Shown: positions 42,160-51,041, counted from the first letter of the stretch. The stretch is 64,000 nt of DNA from Prauserella halophila (GCF_024171895.1 NZ_JAMTCQ010000010.1:372001-436000); one strand, 5' to 3'. Notes: generated from the letters alone by a model not told the origin. Translations and numbers: made by a program.

Positions 42160-42303
42160 GTGGACAGGCCGGATTCTCACCTCCCCGTGCCGGGCGTCGA
42201 GCTGACCCAGCGGCGCGCGGTTGACTTCTGCCGCGTGCGTAGCAGCCTGTGTACCCCGGCTCACGCACCGAGTCGGCGGTGCGCGCGCAGTTCGAGCCGC
42301 TGA
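42160..42303 (+). CDS. Actinobacterial leader peptide (Cys-responsive type), leaderless
   Basis: GTG 42160 opens a 47-residue ORF containing LTQRRAVDFCRVRSSLCTP. This closely resembles the short RRAVD.CRV.S.LC peptides found before sulfur-assimilation genes in Actinobacteria. A TAGGCT -10 element lies 7 nt upstream and there is no ribosome site, so the message is probably leaderless. Cysteine codons fall near the middle and at residue 41. Ribosome stalling at scarce Cys-tRNA could control the downstream DUF4395-rhodanese-sseC operon, as reported for Cys-rich leader ORFs in mycobacteria. Confidence 0.65.
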   Translation: MDRPDSHLPVPGVELTQRRAVDFCRVRSSLCTPAHAPSRRCARSSSR

Positions 42304-42339
42304 CTCCGCCGCAGGAGACAGCCCGTCGGAGGAGGTGTC

Positions 42340-42777
42340 ATGTCCGCCCCGCAAGCGGTCGATCCACGTGGTCCCCGATTCGCCGCGATCGTCACCACGG
42401 TCGTGCTGGTGATCGTGCTGGCGACCGGCTGGTGGCCGTTGCTGGCCGCGCAGACGGTGGTCTTCGCGATCGGCGCGTTCGTCGGGCTGCGGCCCGCGCC
42501 GTACTCGGTGCTATACCGCCTGCTGATCGCACCGCGGCTGCAGCCGACCGACGAACGCGAGGACGTGGCGCCGCTGCGGTTCGCCCAGGCGGTGGGGTTC
42601 GCGTTCGCACTGGTGGGCACCATCGGGTACGCCAGTGGCGTGATCGTTGTCGGCCTCGTCGCCACGGCGCTGGCCCTGTTCGCGGCGCTGCTCAACGCGG
42701 TGTTCGGCTTCTGCCTCGGTTGCGAGATGTACCTGCTGCTGCAGCGCATCTCGCCGCGGGCGGGGAGTACGTCGTGA
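42340..42777 (+). CDS. DUF4395 membrane protein
   Basis: The 145-residue protein has four membrane helices, with the family motif FAQAVGFAFALVGTIGYASG and an ending NAVFGFCLGCEMYLLLQRI containing a Cys-x-x-Cys near residue 127. DUF4395 proteins usually accompany thioredoxin and rhodanese genes, suggesting a role in sulfur transfer across the membrane. The ATG follows GGAGGAGG. It is the first structural gene after the leader peptide. Confidence 0.88.
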   Translation: MSAPQAVDPRGPRFAAIVTTVVLVIVLATGWWPLLAAQTVVFAIGAFVGLRPAPYSVLYRLLIAPRLQPTDEREDVAPLRFAQAVGFAFALVGTIGYASGVIVVGLVATALALFAALLNAVFGFCLGCEMYLLLQRISPRAGSTS

Positions 42778-42854
42778 CAGGCACCTGCACTCTCCCGGTC
42801 CGCCACCTCGCGGGCAGCAACACCGCCAGTCTCATCCGCACCGAACACGAGTAA
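42774..42854 (+). CDS. Possible 26-residue ORF overlapping DUF4395 stop
   Basis: GTG 42774 overlaps the DUF4395 TGA (GTGA) and encodes a peptide beginning VTGTCTLPVRHLAGSN, ending 20 bp before the rhodanese start. The overlap suggests translational coupling and bridges the two genes. It could be a coupling peptide or chance. No homology recognised. Confidence 0.3.
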   Translation: MTGTCTLPVRHLAGSNTASLIRTEHE

Positions 42855-42874
42855 CAGAAAGTGAGTTCCGCTCC

Positions 42875-43720
42875 ATGAGCCGTGAAGACGTCCTGGTCAC
42901 TACACAGTGGGCCGAGGAGAACCTGAGCACCCCGGGTGTCGTGTTCGCCGAGGTCGATGAAGACACGACCGCGTACGAAGGCGGCCACATCCCGGGTGCC
43001 GTCCGGATCGACTGGAAGACTGAACTGCAGGACCAGGTGCGCCGCGACTTCGTCGACAAGGCGGGCTTCGAGAAGCTGCTGTCGGCCAAGGGAATCGGCA
43101 ACGACGACCTGGTGATCCTGTACGGCGGCAACAACAACTGGTTCGCGGCGTACGCGTACTGGTACTTCAAGCTCTACGGCCACGACAAGGTCAAGCTGAT
43201 CGACGGCGGCCGCAAGAAGTGGGAGCTCGACGGCCGCGACCTCGTCAAGGAGGTTCCGGACCGGCCCGCCACGAACTACACGGCATCCGACCAGGACCTG
43301 TCGCTGCGGGCCTTCCGTGACGAGGTCGTCGACGCCATCAGCACGAAGAACCTCGTCGACGTGCGTTCGCCGGACGAGTTCTCCGGCAAGCTGGTCGCCC
43401 CGGCGCACCTGCCGCAGGAGTCGGCGCAGCGCGGCGGCCACATCCCGTCGGCGCTGAACGTGCCGTGGGCGAAGACCGCCAACGAGGACGGCACGTTCAA
43501 GACCGCCGACGAGCTCAAGGAGCTCTACGAGGAGGCGGGCCTGGACACCGGCAAGGCGACGATCGCCTACTGCCGCATCGGCGAGCGCTCCAGCCACACG
43601 TGGTTCGCGCTGCACGAGCTGATGGGCCTGAAGGACGTCAAGAACTACGACGGTTCGTGGACCGAGTACGGCTCGCTGGTCGGTGTGCCGGTCGAGACCG
43701 GTTCGAACGGAGGCAAGTGA
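42875..43720 (+). CDS. sseA: Thiosulfate sulfurtransferase (rhodanese)
   Basis: In this 281-residue tandem rhodanese, the inactive N-terminal domain has AEVDEDTTAYEGGHIPGAVR and DDLVILYGGNNNWFAAYAYW. The C-terminal domain holds the active loop AYCRIGERSSHTWFALHELM (catalytic Cys about 232). It transfers sulfane sulfur from thiosulfate to thiols or cyanide. Followed by sseC with one base between; mycobacteria have the same pair (cysA2/sseC). Confidence 0.95.
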   Translation: MSREDVLVTTQWAEENLSTPGVVFAEVDEDTTAYEGGHIPGAVRIDWKTELQDQVRRDFVDKAGFEKLLSAKGIGNDDLVILYGGNNNWFAAYAYWYFKLYGHDKVKLIDGGRKKWELDGRDLVKEVPDRPATNYTASDQDLSLRAFRDEVVDAISTKNLVDVRSPDEFSGKLVAPAHLPQESAQRGGHIPSALNVPWAKTANEDGTFKTADELKELYEEAGLDTGKATIAYCRIGERSSHTWFALHELMGLKDVKNYDGSWTEYGSLVGVPVETGSNGGK

Positions 43721-43721
43721 C

Positions 43722-44027
43722 ATGAGCGACGGATGCGGAGCTCCCGAGCAGACGGCGGTCGTGACCGGTGAGGACACCGGCGACCAGGTTGTCGTCGCAG
43801 GCACGGTCACCGGCGGCGAAAGCCCGCTCGGTGGTGCGTACGTGCGGCTGCTCAACGGCGACGACGAGTTCGCGGGCGAGGTGCAGGCATCGCCGGAGGG
43901 CGACTTCCGGTTCTACGCCGCGCCGGGTGCGTGGAAGGTGCGCGCACTGCACCGCAACGGCAACGGCGAGGCCACGGTCGACGCCGCGGGCCCCGGCCTG
44001 CACCAGGTGACGATCGCCGTCTCCTGA
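43722..44027 (+). CDS. sseC: SseC-type protein (DUF1416)
   Basis: The 101-residue protein is a transthyretin-like beta sandwich of the DUF1416 family. It begins MSDGCGAPEQ and shows GTVTGGESPLGGAYVRLLN, EVQASPEGDFRFYAAPGAWK and VRALHRNGNGEATV. It always accompanies the rhodanese gene and is thought to act in sulfur metabolism; its biochemical role is unproven. The ATG overlaps the upstream operon closely, and a strong terminator follows. Confidence 0.93.
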   Translation: MSDGCGAPEQTAVVTGEDTGDQVVVAGTVTGGESPLGGAYVRLLNGDDEFAGEVQASPEGDFRFYAAPGAWKVRALHRNGNGEATVDAAGPGLHQVTIAVS

Positions 44028-44041
44028 GCTGAACTGGGTAC

Positions 44042-44073
44042 AGCCCCGCGGGCCGGCAGGCCCGCGGGGCTTT
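44042..44073 (+). terminator. Terminator after sseC
   Basis: A 13-bp GC-rich perfect stem AGCCCCGCGGGCC / GGCCCGCGGGGCT with a 4-nt loop is followed by TT. It lies 14 bp after the sseC stop. Confidence 0.88.
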
Positions 44074-44080
44074 CCCATGC

Positions 44081-44150
44081 GCGTGTCCTGCGTTCGTGTT
44101 GCAGGTTCCGGGGCTCGTGTTGCGGATTCCGGAGGCCGTGTTGCATCCGC
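44081..44150 (-). repeat. Intergenic tandem repeat cluster 6 (21-bp period)
   Basis: CGTGT units lie at 44082, 44095, 44116 and 44137. The last three are 21 bp apart; the first is shortened. They follow the sseC terminator directly. Confidence 0.8.
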
Positions 44151-44282
44151 CCGTCGCCCAATCCACCCCACGGCCGCGCTCATACGCGGCTGTGCCCATC
44201 GAGGCCGCGTTGTCCCCAAAGCTGTGGATAACTGGCGTCGCTGTGGACAACTCGCTCCGGAGGTCCACGTGGCACTCGGGCG

Positions 44283-44430
44283 GGCAGGGCGGCGCCGTCC
44301 CCCGCGCTGCGCACCTCCCAGCCTTCGTAGCCCAGTGTCATCGACACGAGTTCGGCGATCGGCGGCTCGTCGTCCACCACGAGGGCGCGGACCGTCGGCG
44401 TCGAGCCGGGTGACTCGCTGTGCCAGGCTG
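44283..44430 (-). pseudogene. Response-regulator receiver fragment
   Basis: The minus strand encodes PTVRALVVDDEPPIAELVSM followed by TLGYEGWEVRSAGDG, which matches the first 35 or so residues of an OmpR-type receiver (the acidic DDE pocket and first helix). The similarity then dissolves into frame-broken sequence. No phospho-acceptor Asp, Lys or DNA-binding domain remains. It is a truncated relic between sseC and the SorC regulator. Confidence 0.65.
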
Positions 44431-44515
44431 GTCCTGGGGCCGTCGTCGCGTACGCCGTTGGGAACCGCCTGTGGCGAACCTGTGCGTGAGCTGTGCGGCG
44501 GGAGTTCGTGGCCGC

Positions 44516-45490
44516 CTACGCCTGTGCGAGGAGGCGCTCCGCGGCGCCCGCGTCGGTGACGAGGGTGTCGACCATGCCCGATCGCAACACCGCGGCGATG
44601 GCGTCGGCCTTGCCCGCTCCGCCGCCGAGGGCGATGACCTCGGGGATGCGTTTCAGATCGGCGACGCTCGCCGCGAGGACGTGGTGGCCGGGCTCGCCCA
44701 CGAGCTCGTTGCCGTCGGCGTCGAAGAGGCGTGCTGCGACCTCGGCGACGGCACCCTTGCGGGCCAGTTCCTCACGCTGCTGCTGCCCGAGCACGCTGTA
44801 GACGGTGGACTGCCCGCTCCGCCACGCGCCGATGCTGACGACCGCCGTGGTGATCTTCGCGAACCGTTCGAAAGCCTCGGCGATGCCCGGCTGTTGCCGC
44901 AACGTCTGCGCGGTGCGGTGGTCCGGCAACACGAGCGGGCCGAAGACGGGGAACGCCTCGCCGCCGGACACCGCGGCCACTCGGCGGACCGTTTCGACGG
45001 AGCGGTCCGCCGAGTGTTCCCGGGTGTCGATCCGCGAGGAGACCCCGCACAGCTGCACCACGGGACAGCGCGCGAGCCCGCGCAGGGAGTCCGTCATCGC
45101 GTTGACGGTCCGTGCCCAGACGAGGCCCAGCACGTCGTCCTCGGTGATCAGCTCGGTCAGCAGGTCCGCGGCCATGGCGCCGAGGCGTTTGCGTAGCTCG
45201 ATCTCGGTGCGGTCCGCTCGTTCGAGCACCAGTGCGCGGCGGAGTCCGTATGCGGAGGCCACCTCGTCGGACAGCGTCGGCTCGAGCGGTGCGGGCACGT
45301 CGAACTCCACCCTGATCAGCCCGCTGTCACGTGCCTGGTCCAGGATGCGCGCCACCTTGAACCGGCTGATCCCGAACTCCTCGGCGATCTCCAGTTTCGA
45401 CGCGCCCTGGACGTAGAACCGCCGTCCGATCGACGTGGCGAGCAGCAGTTCGGCCGGTCCTGGATCGCCACGGCGCCGTTTTCCGCTCAT
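44516..45490 (-). CDS. SorC-family sugar-responsive transcriptional regulator
   Basis: This 324-residue protein has an N-terminal helix-turn-helix (residues 15-60: RRFYVQGASKLEIAEEFGIS, then RFKVARILDQARDSGLIRVE) and a C-terminal sugar-phosphate-binding domain with VLGLVWARTVNAMTDSLRGL, RCPVVQLCG and VIALGGGAGKADAIAAVL. It is divergent from the polyol operon, with palindromes between them, and most likely controls it in response to a phosphorylated intermediate such as xylulose 5-phosphate. Confidence 0.93.
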   Translation of the reverse strand: MSGKRRRGDPGPAELLLATSIGRRFYVQGASKLEIAEEFGISRFKVARILDQARDSGLIRVEFDVPAPLEPTLSDEVASAYGLRRALVLERADRTEIELRKRLGAMAADLLTELITEDDVLGLVWARTVNAMTDSLRGLARCPVVQLCGVSSRIDTREHSADRSVETVRRVAAVSGGEAFPVFGPLVLPDHRTAQTLRQQPGIAEAFERFAKITTAVVSIGAWRSGQSTVYSVLGQQQREELARKGAVAEVAARLFDADGNELVGEPGHHVLAASVADLKRIPEVIALGGGAGKADAIAAVLRSGMVDTLVTDAGAAERLLAQA

Positions 45491-45520
45491 ATGAGCAACT
45501 TAGCACAAACTTCGCCTGGA

Positions 45521-45573
45521 AACGTTGACTCACCGTTGAGCAGAAGCATTCAATGCATCTGTCAGTCAACGTT
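45521..45573. promoter_or_regulatory. SorC-regulator operator candidate (long inverted repeat)
   Basis: AACGTTGACT (45521-45530) and its exact reverse complement AGTCAACGTT (45564-45573) frame a 33-bp spacer that holds a smaller palindrome, GCATTCAATGC. SorC/DeoR-like tetramers often bind such spaced sites. Confidence 0.6.
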
Positions 45574-45589
45574 CAGGCAGTGGGCAGAA

Positions 45590-45605
45590 GTGCTCAGTTG
45601 AGCAC
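45590..45605. promoter_or_regulatory. Perfect palindrome near polyol operon promoter
   Basis: GTGCTCAGTTGAGCAC has 7-bp arms around GT and lies 17 bp after the long inverted repeat. The half-site GTTGAGCA recurs at 45534. Confidence 0.6.
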
Positions 45606-45741
45606 CTCCAGTCCGGTTGGTCCTGATCGGCCGCTCCGACGCCGTAGCGGGTGCCACCGAGGTGACAGCCGGCCGGCCGCGGCACGGTCGACACGAGCCG
45701 GGCGGGCATTGCCGGAGTGAGCATCAGGAGGGTGGCGCTTC

Positions 45742-46746
45742 ATGCGGGCCGCGATCATCGACACCCCGGGCTCGGTACGCGTCGGCGAGGTCCCCGACCC
45801 CAAGCCGCGAGACCACGACGTCGTCGTGGCCGTGGGCGCGTGCGGCATCTGCGGTACCGACCTGCACATCGCCGACGGATATTTCCCGCCGACGCCCTAC
45901 CCCATCGTCCCCGGTCACGAGTTCGCGGGCCGGGTCGTCGAGGTCGGAGCGAACGCGCCCGGCGGGTTCGCTGTCGGCGACCGCGTGGCCGTCGATCCGT
46001 CGCTGTTCTGCGGCCACTGCGGTCCGTGCCGGTCGGGGCGCGGCAACCTGTGCGCCAACTGGGGTGCGACCGGCGACACCGTCGACGGTGCGTTCGCCGA
46101 GTACGTCGCCGTCCCCGCAGCCACCTGCTACCGCATGCCCGACGCGATGACGTACCAACAGGGTGCGCTCGTCGAACCGGTGTCGTGCGCGGTCCACGGC
46201 GTGCGGCGGATCGGCGTCGAAGCCGGTGAGCGGTTCCTGGTGCTGGGTGCGGGCACGATGGGTCTGATCATGCAGCAGCTGCTGCAGCGCGCGGGCGCGG
46301 TCGTCACGACGGTCGACCGCAACACCGCACGGCTCGGCAGGCCGCGCGCACTCGGCGCCGAGGCCGCGGTCGCCGACGTCGCCGAGCTCGACGACGAGAA
46401 GTTCGACGCCGCAGTGGACTGCACCGGTGCCGTGGCCGCGATCGAGGCCGCGTTCGACTCGCTGCGCCGCGGTGGTCGCCTCCTCGTGTTCGGCGTGGCT
46501 CCCGAAGATGCGCGCGTGTCGCTGTCGCCGTTCCGCATCTACAACGACGAGATCACCGTTGTCGGCTCGATGGCGGTGCTGCACAGCTACGGCGCGGCGC
46601 TGAACCTCGTGGCAACGGGCGTGATCGACACGTCGTCGCTGCTCACCGAGAGCCTGCCGCTGGAGCAGTTCGACGACGCGCTGCAGCTCATGCGCAGCGG
46701 GCAGGGCCTGAAGACGCAGGTGCTGCCGGGGCCGGCCGATGCGTAA
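45742..46746 (+). CDS. Zinc-dependent polyol dehydrogenase (MDR family)
   Basis: This 334-residue medium-chain dehydrogenase has the catalytic-zinc motif CGICGTDLHIADGY plus GHEFAGRVVEVG, the four-Cys structural-zinc lobe in FCGHCGPCRSGRGNLC, and the NAD-binding FLVLGAGTMGLIMQQLLQRA. With the adjacent polyol ABC importer and xylulokinase, the likely reaction is oxidation of D-arabinitol or xylitol to D-xylulose. The exact polyol cannot be read from sequence. It overlaps the start of the binding-protein gene by 8 bp. Confidence 0.9.
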   Translation: MRAAIIDTPGSVRVGEVPDPKPRDHDVVVAVGACGICGTDLHIADGYFPPTPYPIVPGHEFAGRVVEVGANAPGGFAVGDRVAVDPSLFCGHCGPCRSGRGNLCANWGATGDTVDGAFAEYVAVPAATCYRMPDAMTYQQGALVEPVSCAVHGVRRIGVEAGERFLVLGAGTMGLIMQQLLQRAGAVVTTVDRNTARLGRPRALGAEAAVADVAELDDEKFDAAVDCTGAVAAIEAAFDSLRRGGRLLVFGVAPEDARVSLSPFRIYNDEITVVGSMAVLHSYGAALNLVATGVIDTSSLLTESLPLEQFDDALQLMRSGQGLKTQVLPGPADA

Positions 46747-48145
46747 GCCGATGGGTAGGCCGACGCGCAGCCCGATGCACAGGACGCGGCCACGGCGTCG
46801 TGGATTCCTGGCCCGGCTGGGAATTCTGCTCACCGCGGTGCTGCCCGCCGCGGGCTGTGCGGGCGCCGGCGCACTCGGTGCGGGCGACGAGACCCTGGTC
46901 ATCGCGATCGTGTCGAATCCGCAGATGGAGGACGCCGTCGCGCTGTCGGACCGGTTCGAGGCGCAGCATCCCGGCGTACAGCTGAAGTTCGTGCAGCTGC
47001 CCGAGAACCAGGCGCGCGCGAAGATCACCGCGTCGGTCGCCAACGAGGGCGGCGAGTTCGACGCGGTGATGATCAGTAACTACGAGACGCCCCAGTGGGC
47101 GGAGAACGGCTGGCTGGAGAACCTGCAGCCGCGGATCGACGCCGACCCGGACTACGACGCGGGCGACTTCATTCCGAGCATTCGCGGAGCGCTCTCCCAC
47201 CGGGGCGACATGTACGCCGTCCCGTTCTACGGCGAATCGTCCTTTGTGGCCTACCGCAAGGATCTGTTCGCGAAGGCGGGCCTGGAGATGCCGGACAACC
47301 CGACGTGGGAACAGATCCGTGGTTTCGCGAAACGGCTGCACGACCCGTCGGCCGGCATCGCGGGCATCTGCCTGCGCGGCAAGCCCGGATGGGGTGAGAG
47401 CCTCGCGCCGTTCAACACGGTCGTGAACACCTTCGGCGGCCGCTGGTACGACGAGAACTGGAACTCGCGGCTCGACTCGCCGGAGTTCCGCAGGGCGTGG
47501 AACTTCTACGTCGACCTGGTGCGCGATCACGGCGAGCCCGGTGCCTCCTCGGCGGGCTTCCAGGAGTGCGGCAACCGATACGGCCGTGGACAGGCCGCCA
47601 TGTGGTACGACGCGACCGTCATGGCCGGTACCAACGAGGACCCGCAGAGCAGCGAGGTCGTCGGCAAGTCCGGGTACGCGCCGGCGCCGCGGCAGCGGAC
47701 CGAGGCGGGCGGCTGGCTGTACACGTGGTCACTCGCCATTCCGGAGGTCACGGACAACAAGGACACGGCGTGGGACTTCCTCCGCTGGATGACGGGCAAG
47801 GAGTTCGTGCAGACCGTCGGTACCGAGTTCGGCTGGAACCGCGTGCCCACCGGTTCCCGGAACTCCACGTACGACATCCCGCAGTACCGGCAGGCCGCAG
47901 AAGCCTATGCACAGCCCACATTGGATGCCATCAGTGTCGCCGATCAGGAGCACACGATGACGAAACCCGTGCCGTACGAGGGGATCCAGTTCCTCGGCAT
48001 CCCCGAGTTCCAGGACCTCGGGACGCGGGTGTCGCAACAGCTCTCGGCCGCGATCGCCGGGCAGAAGACCTCCGAAGAGGCGCTGGCGCAGGCACACGAA
48101 TACGCGGTGACGGTCGGCAAATCCTATCAGGAGAGCGGGCAATGA
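46739..48145 (+). CDS. Polyol ABC transporter substrate-binding lipoprotein
   Basis: The 468-residue family-1 extracellular binding protein has an Arg-rich N-region (RTRPRRRGFLARLG), a hydrophobic stretch and lipobox LPAAGC (Cys about residue 40). The RRRGF run could also permit Tat export. Sorbitol/mannitol-type motifs are YAVPFYGESSFVAYRKDLFA, MWYDATVMAG and GWLYTWSLAIP. It delivers the polyol to the two permeases encoded next. Confidence 0.92.
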   Translation: MRKPMGRPTRSPMHRTRPRRRGFLARLGILLTAVLPAAGCAGAGALGAGDETLVIAIVSNPQMEDAVALSDRFEAQHPGVQLKFVQLPENQARAKITASVANEGGEFDAVMISNYETPQWAENGWLENLQPRIDADPDYDAGDFIPSIRGALSHRGDMYAVPFYGESSFVAYRKDLFAKAGLEMPDNPTWEQIRGFAKRLHDPSAGIAGICLRGKPGWGESLAPFNTVVNTFGGRWYDENWNSRLDSPEFRRAWNFYVDLVRDHGEPGASSAGFQECGNRYGRGQAAMWYDATVMAGTNEDPQSSEVVGKSGYAPAPRQRTEAGGWLYTWSLAIPEVTDNKDTAWDFLRWMTGKEFVQTVGTEFGWNRVPTGSRNSTYDIPQYRQAAEAYAQPTLDAISVADQEHTMTKPVPYEGIQFLGIPEFQDLGTRVSQQLSAAIAGQKTSEEALAQAHEYAVTVGKSYQESGQ

Positions 48146-48194
48146 CCCGGCGCACGATGACACCGATACACACTGCCGCAGCGGGAGGTGAGCG

Positions 48195-49127
48195 ATGACG
48201 ACCCTCGTCGAGGCGCCGCAGTCGGCGGAGCCGCCGTCCACGCGAACCCGGTCCCGCCAACGGTCGGCCGCGTGGAAACGCCGTGCTCCGCTGCTGCCCG
48301 CACTGCTGTTCACGATCGCGGTCACGCAGGTTCCCTTCCTGGTCACGGTGTTCTACTCGTTCCAGTCGTGGAACATGGTCCGCCCGGGATCTCAGCACTT
48401 CGTCGGGTTCGACAACTACGTCGACGTGTTCACCGACTCGGTGTTCCTGCAGGCACTGGGCAACACGGTGACGTTGACCGTCGTGTGCGTGTTCGTGGCG
48501 ATGCTGCTCGGCCTGGGGCTGGCGCTGCTGCTGGACCGTACGTTCCCCGGCCGCGGCATCGTGCGGACACTGCTGATCACGCCGTTCCTGATCCTGCCCG
48601 CGGCCGGTGCGCTGCTGTGGAAGACGACGATGTTCGACCCGACCTACGGCCTGCTCAACTGGGCCTTCGGCGTCGAGGTCGAATGGTTGTCGAACTATCC
48701 GCTGGCCGCGGTGATGACGCAGATCGTGTGGCAGTGGACGCCGTTCATGATGCTGCTGATCCTCGCGGGCCTGCAGGCGCAGTCGCGCGAGGTCCTCGAA
48801 GCGGCGCAGGTCGACGGCGCGGGCCGGTGGCGGACGTTCGTGTCGATCACGTTGCCCCAACTGTCGCGGTATCTGCAGCTCGCCGTGCTGCTGGGCGCGA
48901 TCTACATCGTCAACAGCTTCGACGCGATCTACCTGATGACTCAGGGCGGCCCCGGCACGGCGAGCACCAACCTGCCGTACTACATCTACCAGCGCGCGTT
49001 CGAGGGATTCGACGTCGGCCAGTCCTCGGCGATGGGTGTGGTCGTCGTGGCGATGACCCTGATCGTGGCGACCTTTGCGCTGCGGCTGATGTTCCGGGCT
49101 TTCGACGTCTCGCGTGGGGTGAAGTGA
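48195..49127 (+). CDS. Polyol ABC transporter permease 1
   Basis: The 310-residue MalF-type permease has six membrane helices. It shows the entry motif LLPALLFTIAVTQVPFLVTV and the EAA loop VLEAAQVDGAGRWRTFVSIT. The GGGAGGTGAGCG ribosome site precedes the ATG. Its stop is one base before the next ATG. Confidence 0.94.
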   Translation: MTTLVEAPQSAEPPSTRTRSRQRSAAWKRRAPLLPALLFTIAVTQVPFLVTVFYSFQSWNMVRPGSQHFVGFDNYVDVFTDSVFLQALGNTVTLTVVCVFVAMLLGLGLALLLDRTFPGRGIVRTLLITPFLILPAAGALLWKTTMFDPTYGLLNWAFGVEVEWLSNYPLAAVMTQIVWQWTPFMMLLILAGLQAQSREVLEAAQVDGAGRWRTFVSITLPQLSRYLQLAVLLGAIYIVNSFDAIYLMTQGGPGTASTNLPYYIYQRAFEGFDVGQSSAMGVVVVAMTLIVATFALRLMFRAFDVSRGVK

Positions 49128-49128
49128 C

Positions 49129-49953
49129 ATGACTGCGAGAACGAACCGGCTCGGCCGTGGCGCGCTGACCGGGCTCACCTGGCTCGTCGCGCTGCTGTTC
49201 GTGTTCCCGGTGATCTGGATGGTCGTGACCTCGTTCAAGCACGAGGTCGACGCCGCAACCGATCCGCCGACGTTCGCGTTCACGCCGACGCTGGAACAGT
49301 TCACGACCATCCTCGACCGCGGGTTCCTGCCGTACCTGGCGAACTCGGCGTTCGTGACGGGGCTGTCGACGTTGCTGGTGCTGCTGCTGGGCGTGCCCGC
49401 GGCGTACGCGCTGTCGCTCGCGCCGGTCAAGCAGACGTCCAACGCACTCGGCTTCTTCCTGTCGACGAAGATGCTGCCGATCGTCGCGGCGATCATTCCG
49501 CTGTACGTGATCTCGCAGAACCTCGGCATGCTCGACAACGTGTGGGCGCTGATCGTGCTGTACGCGGGCATGAATCTGCCGCTCGCGGTGTGGATGATGC
49601 GCTCGTTCTTCCTCGAGGTGCCGACCGAGATGATCGAGGCGGCCAGAGTGGACGGTGCAAAGCTGCCCACGGTGCTGTACCGGGTCGTTCTTCCCGTCGT
49701 GGCACCGGGAATCGCGGCCACGGCGCTGATCTGCGTGATCTTCGCGTGGACCGAGTTCTTCTACGCGGTCAACCTCACGGCCGCACAGGCCGGCACCGTG
49801 CCGGTGTTCCTGGTCGGGTTCATCACCAGCGAGGGCCTGTTCTGGGCCCAACTGTCGGCCGCGGCGCTGCTCGCCTCGCTGCCGGTGATGATCATCGGCT
49901 GGGTCGCACAGAACCACCTGGTACGCGGCCTTTCCATGGGCGCGGTCAAGTAA
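49129..49953 (+). CDS. Polyol ABC transporter permease 2
   Basis: The 274-residue MalG-type permease has six helices. Motifs are FPVIWMVVTSFKHEVDA near the N-terminus, FFLSTKMLPIVAAIIPLYVI and the EAA loop EMIEAARVDGAKLPTVLYRV. It completes the channel with permease 1. Confidence 0.94.
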   Translation: MTARTNRLGRGALTGLTWLVALLFVFPVIWMVVTSFKHEVDAATDPPTFAFTPTLEQFTTILDRGFLPYLANSAFVTGLSTLLVLLLGVPAAYALSLAPVKQTSNALGFFLSTKMLPIVAAIIPLYVISQNLGMLDNVWALIVLYAGMNLPLAVWMMRSFFLEVPTEMIEAARVDGAKLPTVLYRVVLPVVAPGIAATALICVIFAWTEFFYAVNLTAAQAGTVPVFLVGFITSEGLFWAQLSAAALLASLPVMIIGWVAQNHLVRGLSMGAVK

Positions 49954-49964
49954 AGGAGTCACCG

Positions 49965-51041
49965 ATGGCGCAAGTGGCATATGCCGGTGCATCCCGCATC
50001 TACCCGGGCGCGCATTCCGTGCGGGCCGTCGACGGTCTGGATCTGTGTGCAGGCGACGGCGAGTTCCTCGTACTCGTCGGGCCGTCGGGTTCGGGCAAGT
50101 CGACCGCGCTGCGCATGGCCGCAGGTCTGGAGGACGTCGACGAGGGAACGATCGCGATCGGCGACCGCGACGTCACGCAGCTGCCGCCGAAGGACCGGGA
50201 CATCGCGATGGTGTTCCAGTCGTACGCGCTGTATCCGCACATGAGTGTGCGGGAGAACATGGCCTTCTCGCTGAAGCTGCGCGGGATGTCCAAAGCCGAC
50301 GTCCGGGTCAAGGTCGAGGAGGCCGCGGACCTGCTCGACCTGACCCAGTACCTCGACCGCAAACCGAAGGCACTGTCCGGCGGTCAGCGACAGCGTGTCG
50401 CGATGGGCAGGGCCATCGTCCGCGAACCGAGCGTGTTCCTCATGGACGAGCCGTTGTCCAATCTGGACGCCAAACTGCGCGTGGAGACGCGGGCCAACAT
50501 CGCTGCGCTGCAGCGGCGACTCGCCACCACGACGATCTACGTGACACACGACCAGGTGGAGGCGATGACGATGGGCGACCGGGTCGCGGTGCTGCGCGAC
50601 GGGGTGCTGCAGCAGTGCGCCTCCCCGCAGGAGCTGTACGGCACACCGCGGAACGTGTTCGTCGCCGGGTTCATCGGCTCACCCGCCATGAACCTGCTGA
50701 CCCTGCCCGTGGACGGCGGCGGGGTGAAACTCGGCGAGCTGAAGGTGCAACTGCCCGTGCGCGCCGAGCAAGGGGAGGTCACGGTCGGGATCCGGCCCGA
50801 GTCGCTGTCGCCGGTCGGCGCGGGCGAGGACGGCTTCGACCTGCAGGTGCAGCTCGTCGAGGAGCTCGGCGCGGACGCCTACGTGCACGGCACACTCGCC
50901 GGCCACGCCGACAAGGTTGTCGTGCGCACCGACGGCCGCACGCCGCCGAAGCTCGGTGAGGCGATACGGGTGGCGCCCTGCGACACTGGTGAGGTACACG
51001 TCTTCGACCCGGAGTCCGGGCTGCGGATCGGCGCGGAATGA
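49965..51041 (+). CDS. Polyol ABC transporter ATP-binding protein (MalK/UgpC type)
   Basis: This 358-residue ATPase has Walker [21 protein letters not shown], signature [20 protein letters not shown], Walker [17 protein letters not shown] and a C-terminal TOBE regulatory region from about 240 ([14 protein letters not shown]). The ATG follows AAGGAG. It energises the two permeases. Many actinobacterial sugar operons lack their own ATPase and use a shared MsiK; this one has a dedicated copy. Confidence 0.94.
   Translation: MAQVAYAGASRIYPGAHSVRAVDGLDLCAGDGEFLVLVGPSGSGKSTALRMAAGLEDVDEGTIAIGDRDVTQLPPKDRDIAMVFQSYALYPHMSVRENMAFSLKLRGMSKADVRVKVEEAADLLDLTQYLDRKPKALSGGQRQRVAMGRAIVREPSVFLMDEPLSNLDAKLRVETRANIAALQRRLATTTIYVTHDQVEAMTMGDRVAVLRDGVLQQCASPQELYGTPRNVFVAGFIGSPAMNLLTLPVDGGGVKLGELKVQLPVRAEQGEVTVGIRPESLSPVGAGEDGFDLQVQLVEELGADAYVHGTLAGHADKVVVRTDGRTPPKLGEAIRVAPCDTGEVHVFDPESGLRIGAE

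Noticed and set aside
48142-48198. 18-residue ORF overlapping the end of the binding-protein gene
   Set aside because: It has a good ATGA overlap but no ribosome site of its own and ends inside the permease start; probably chance.
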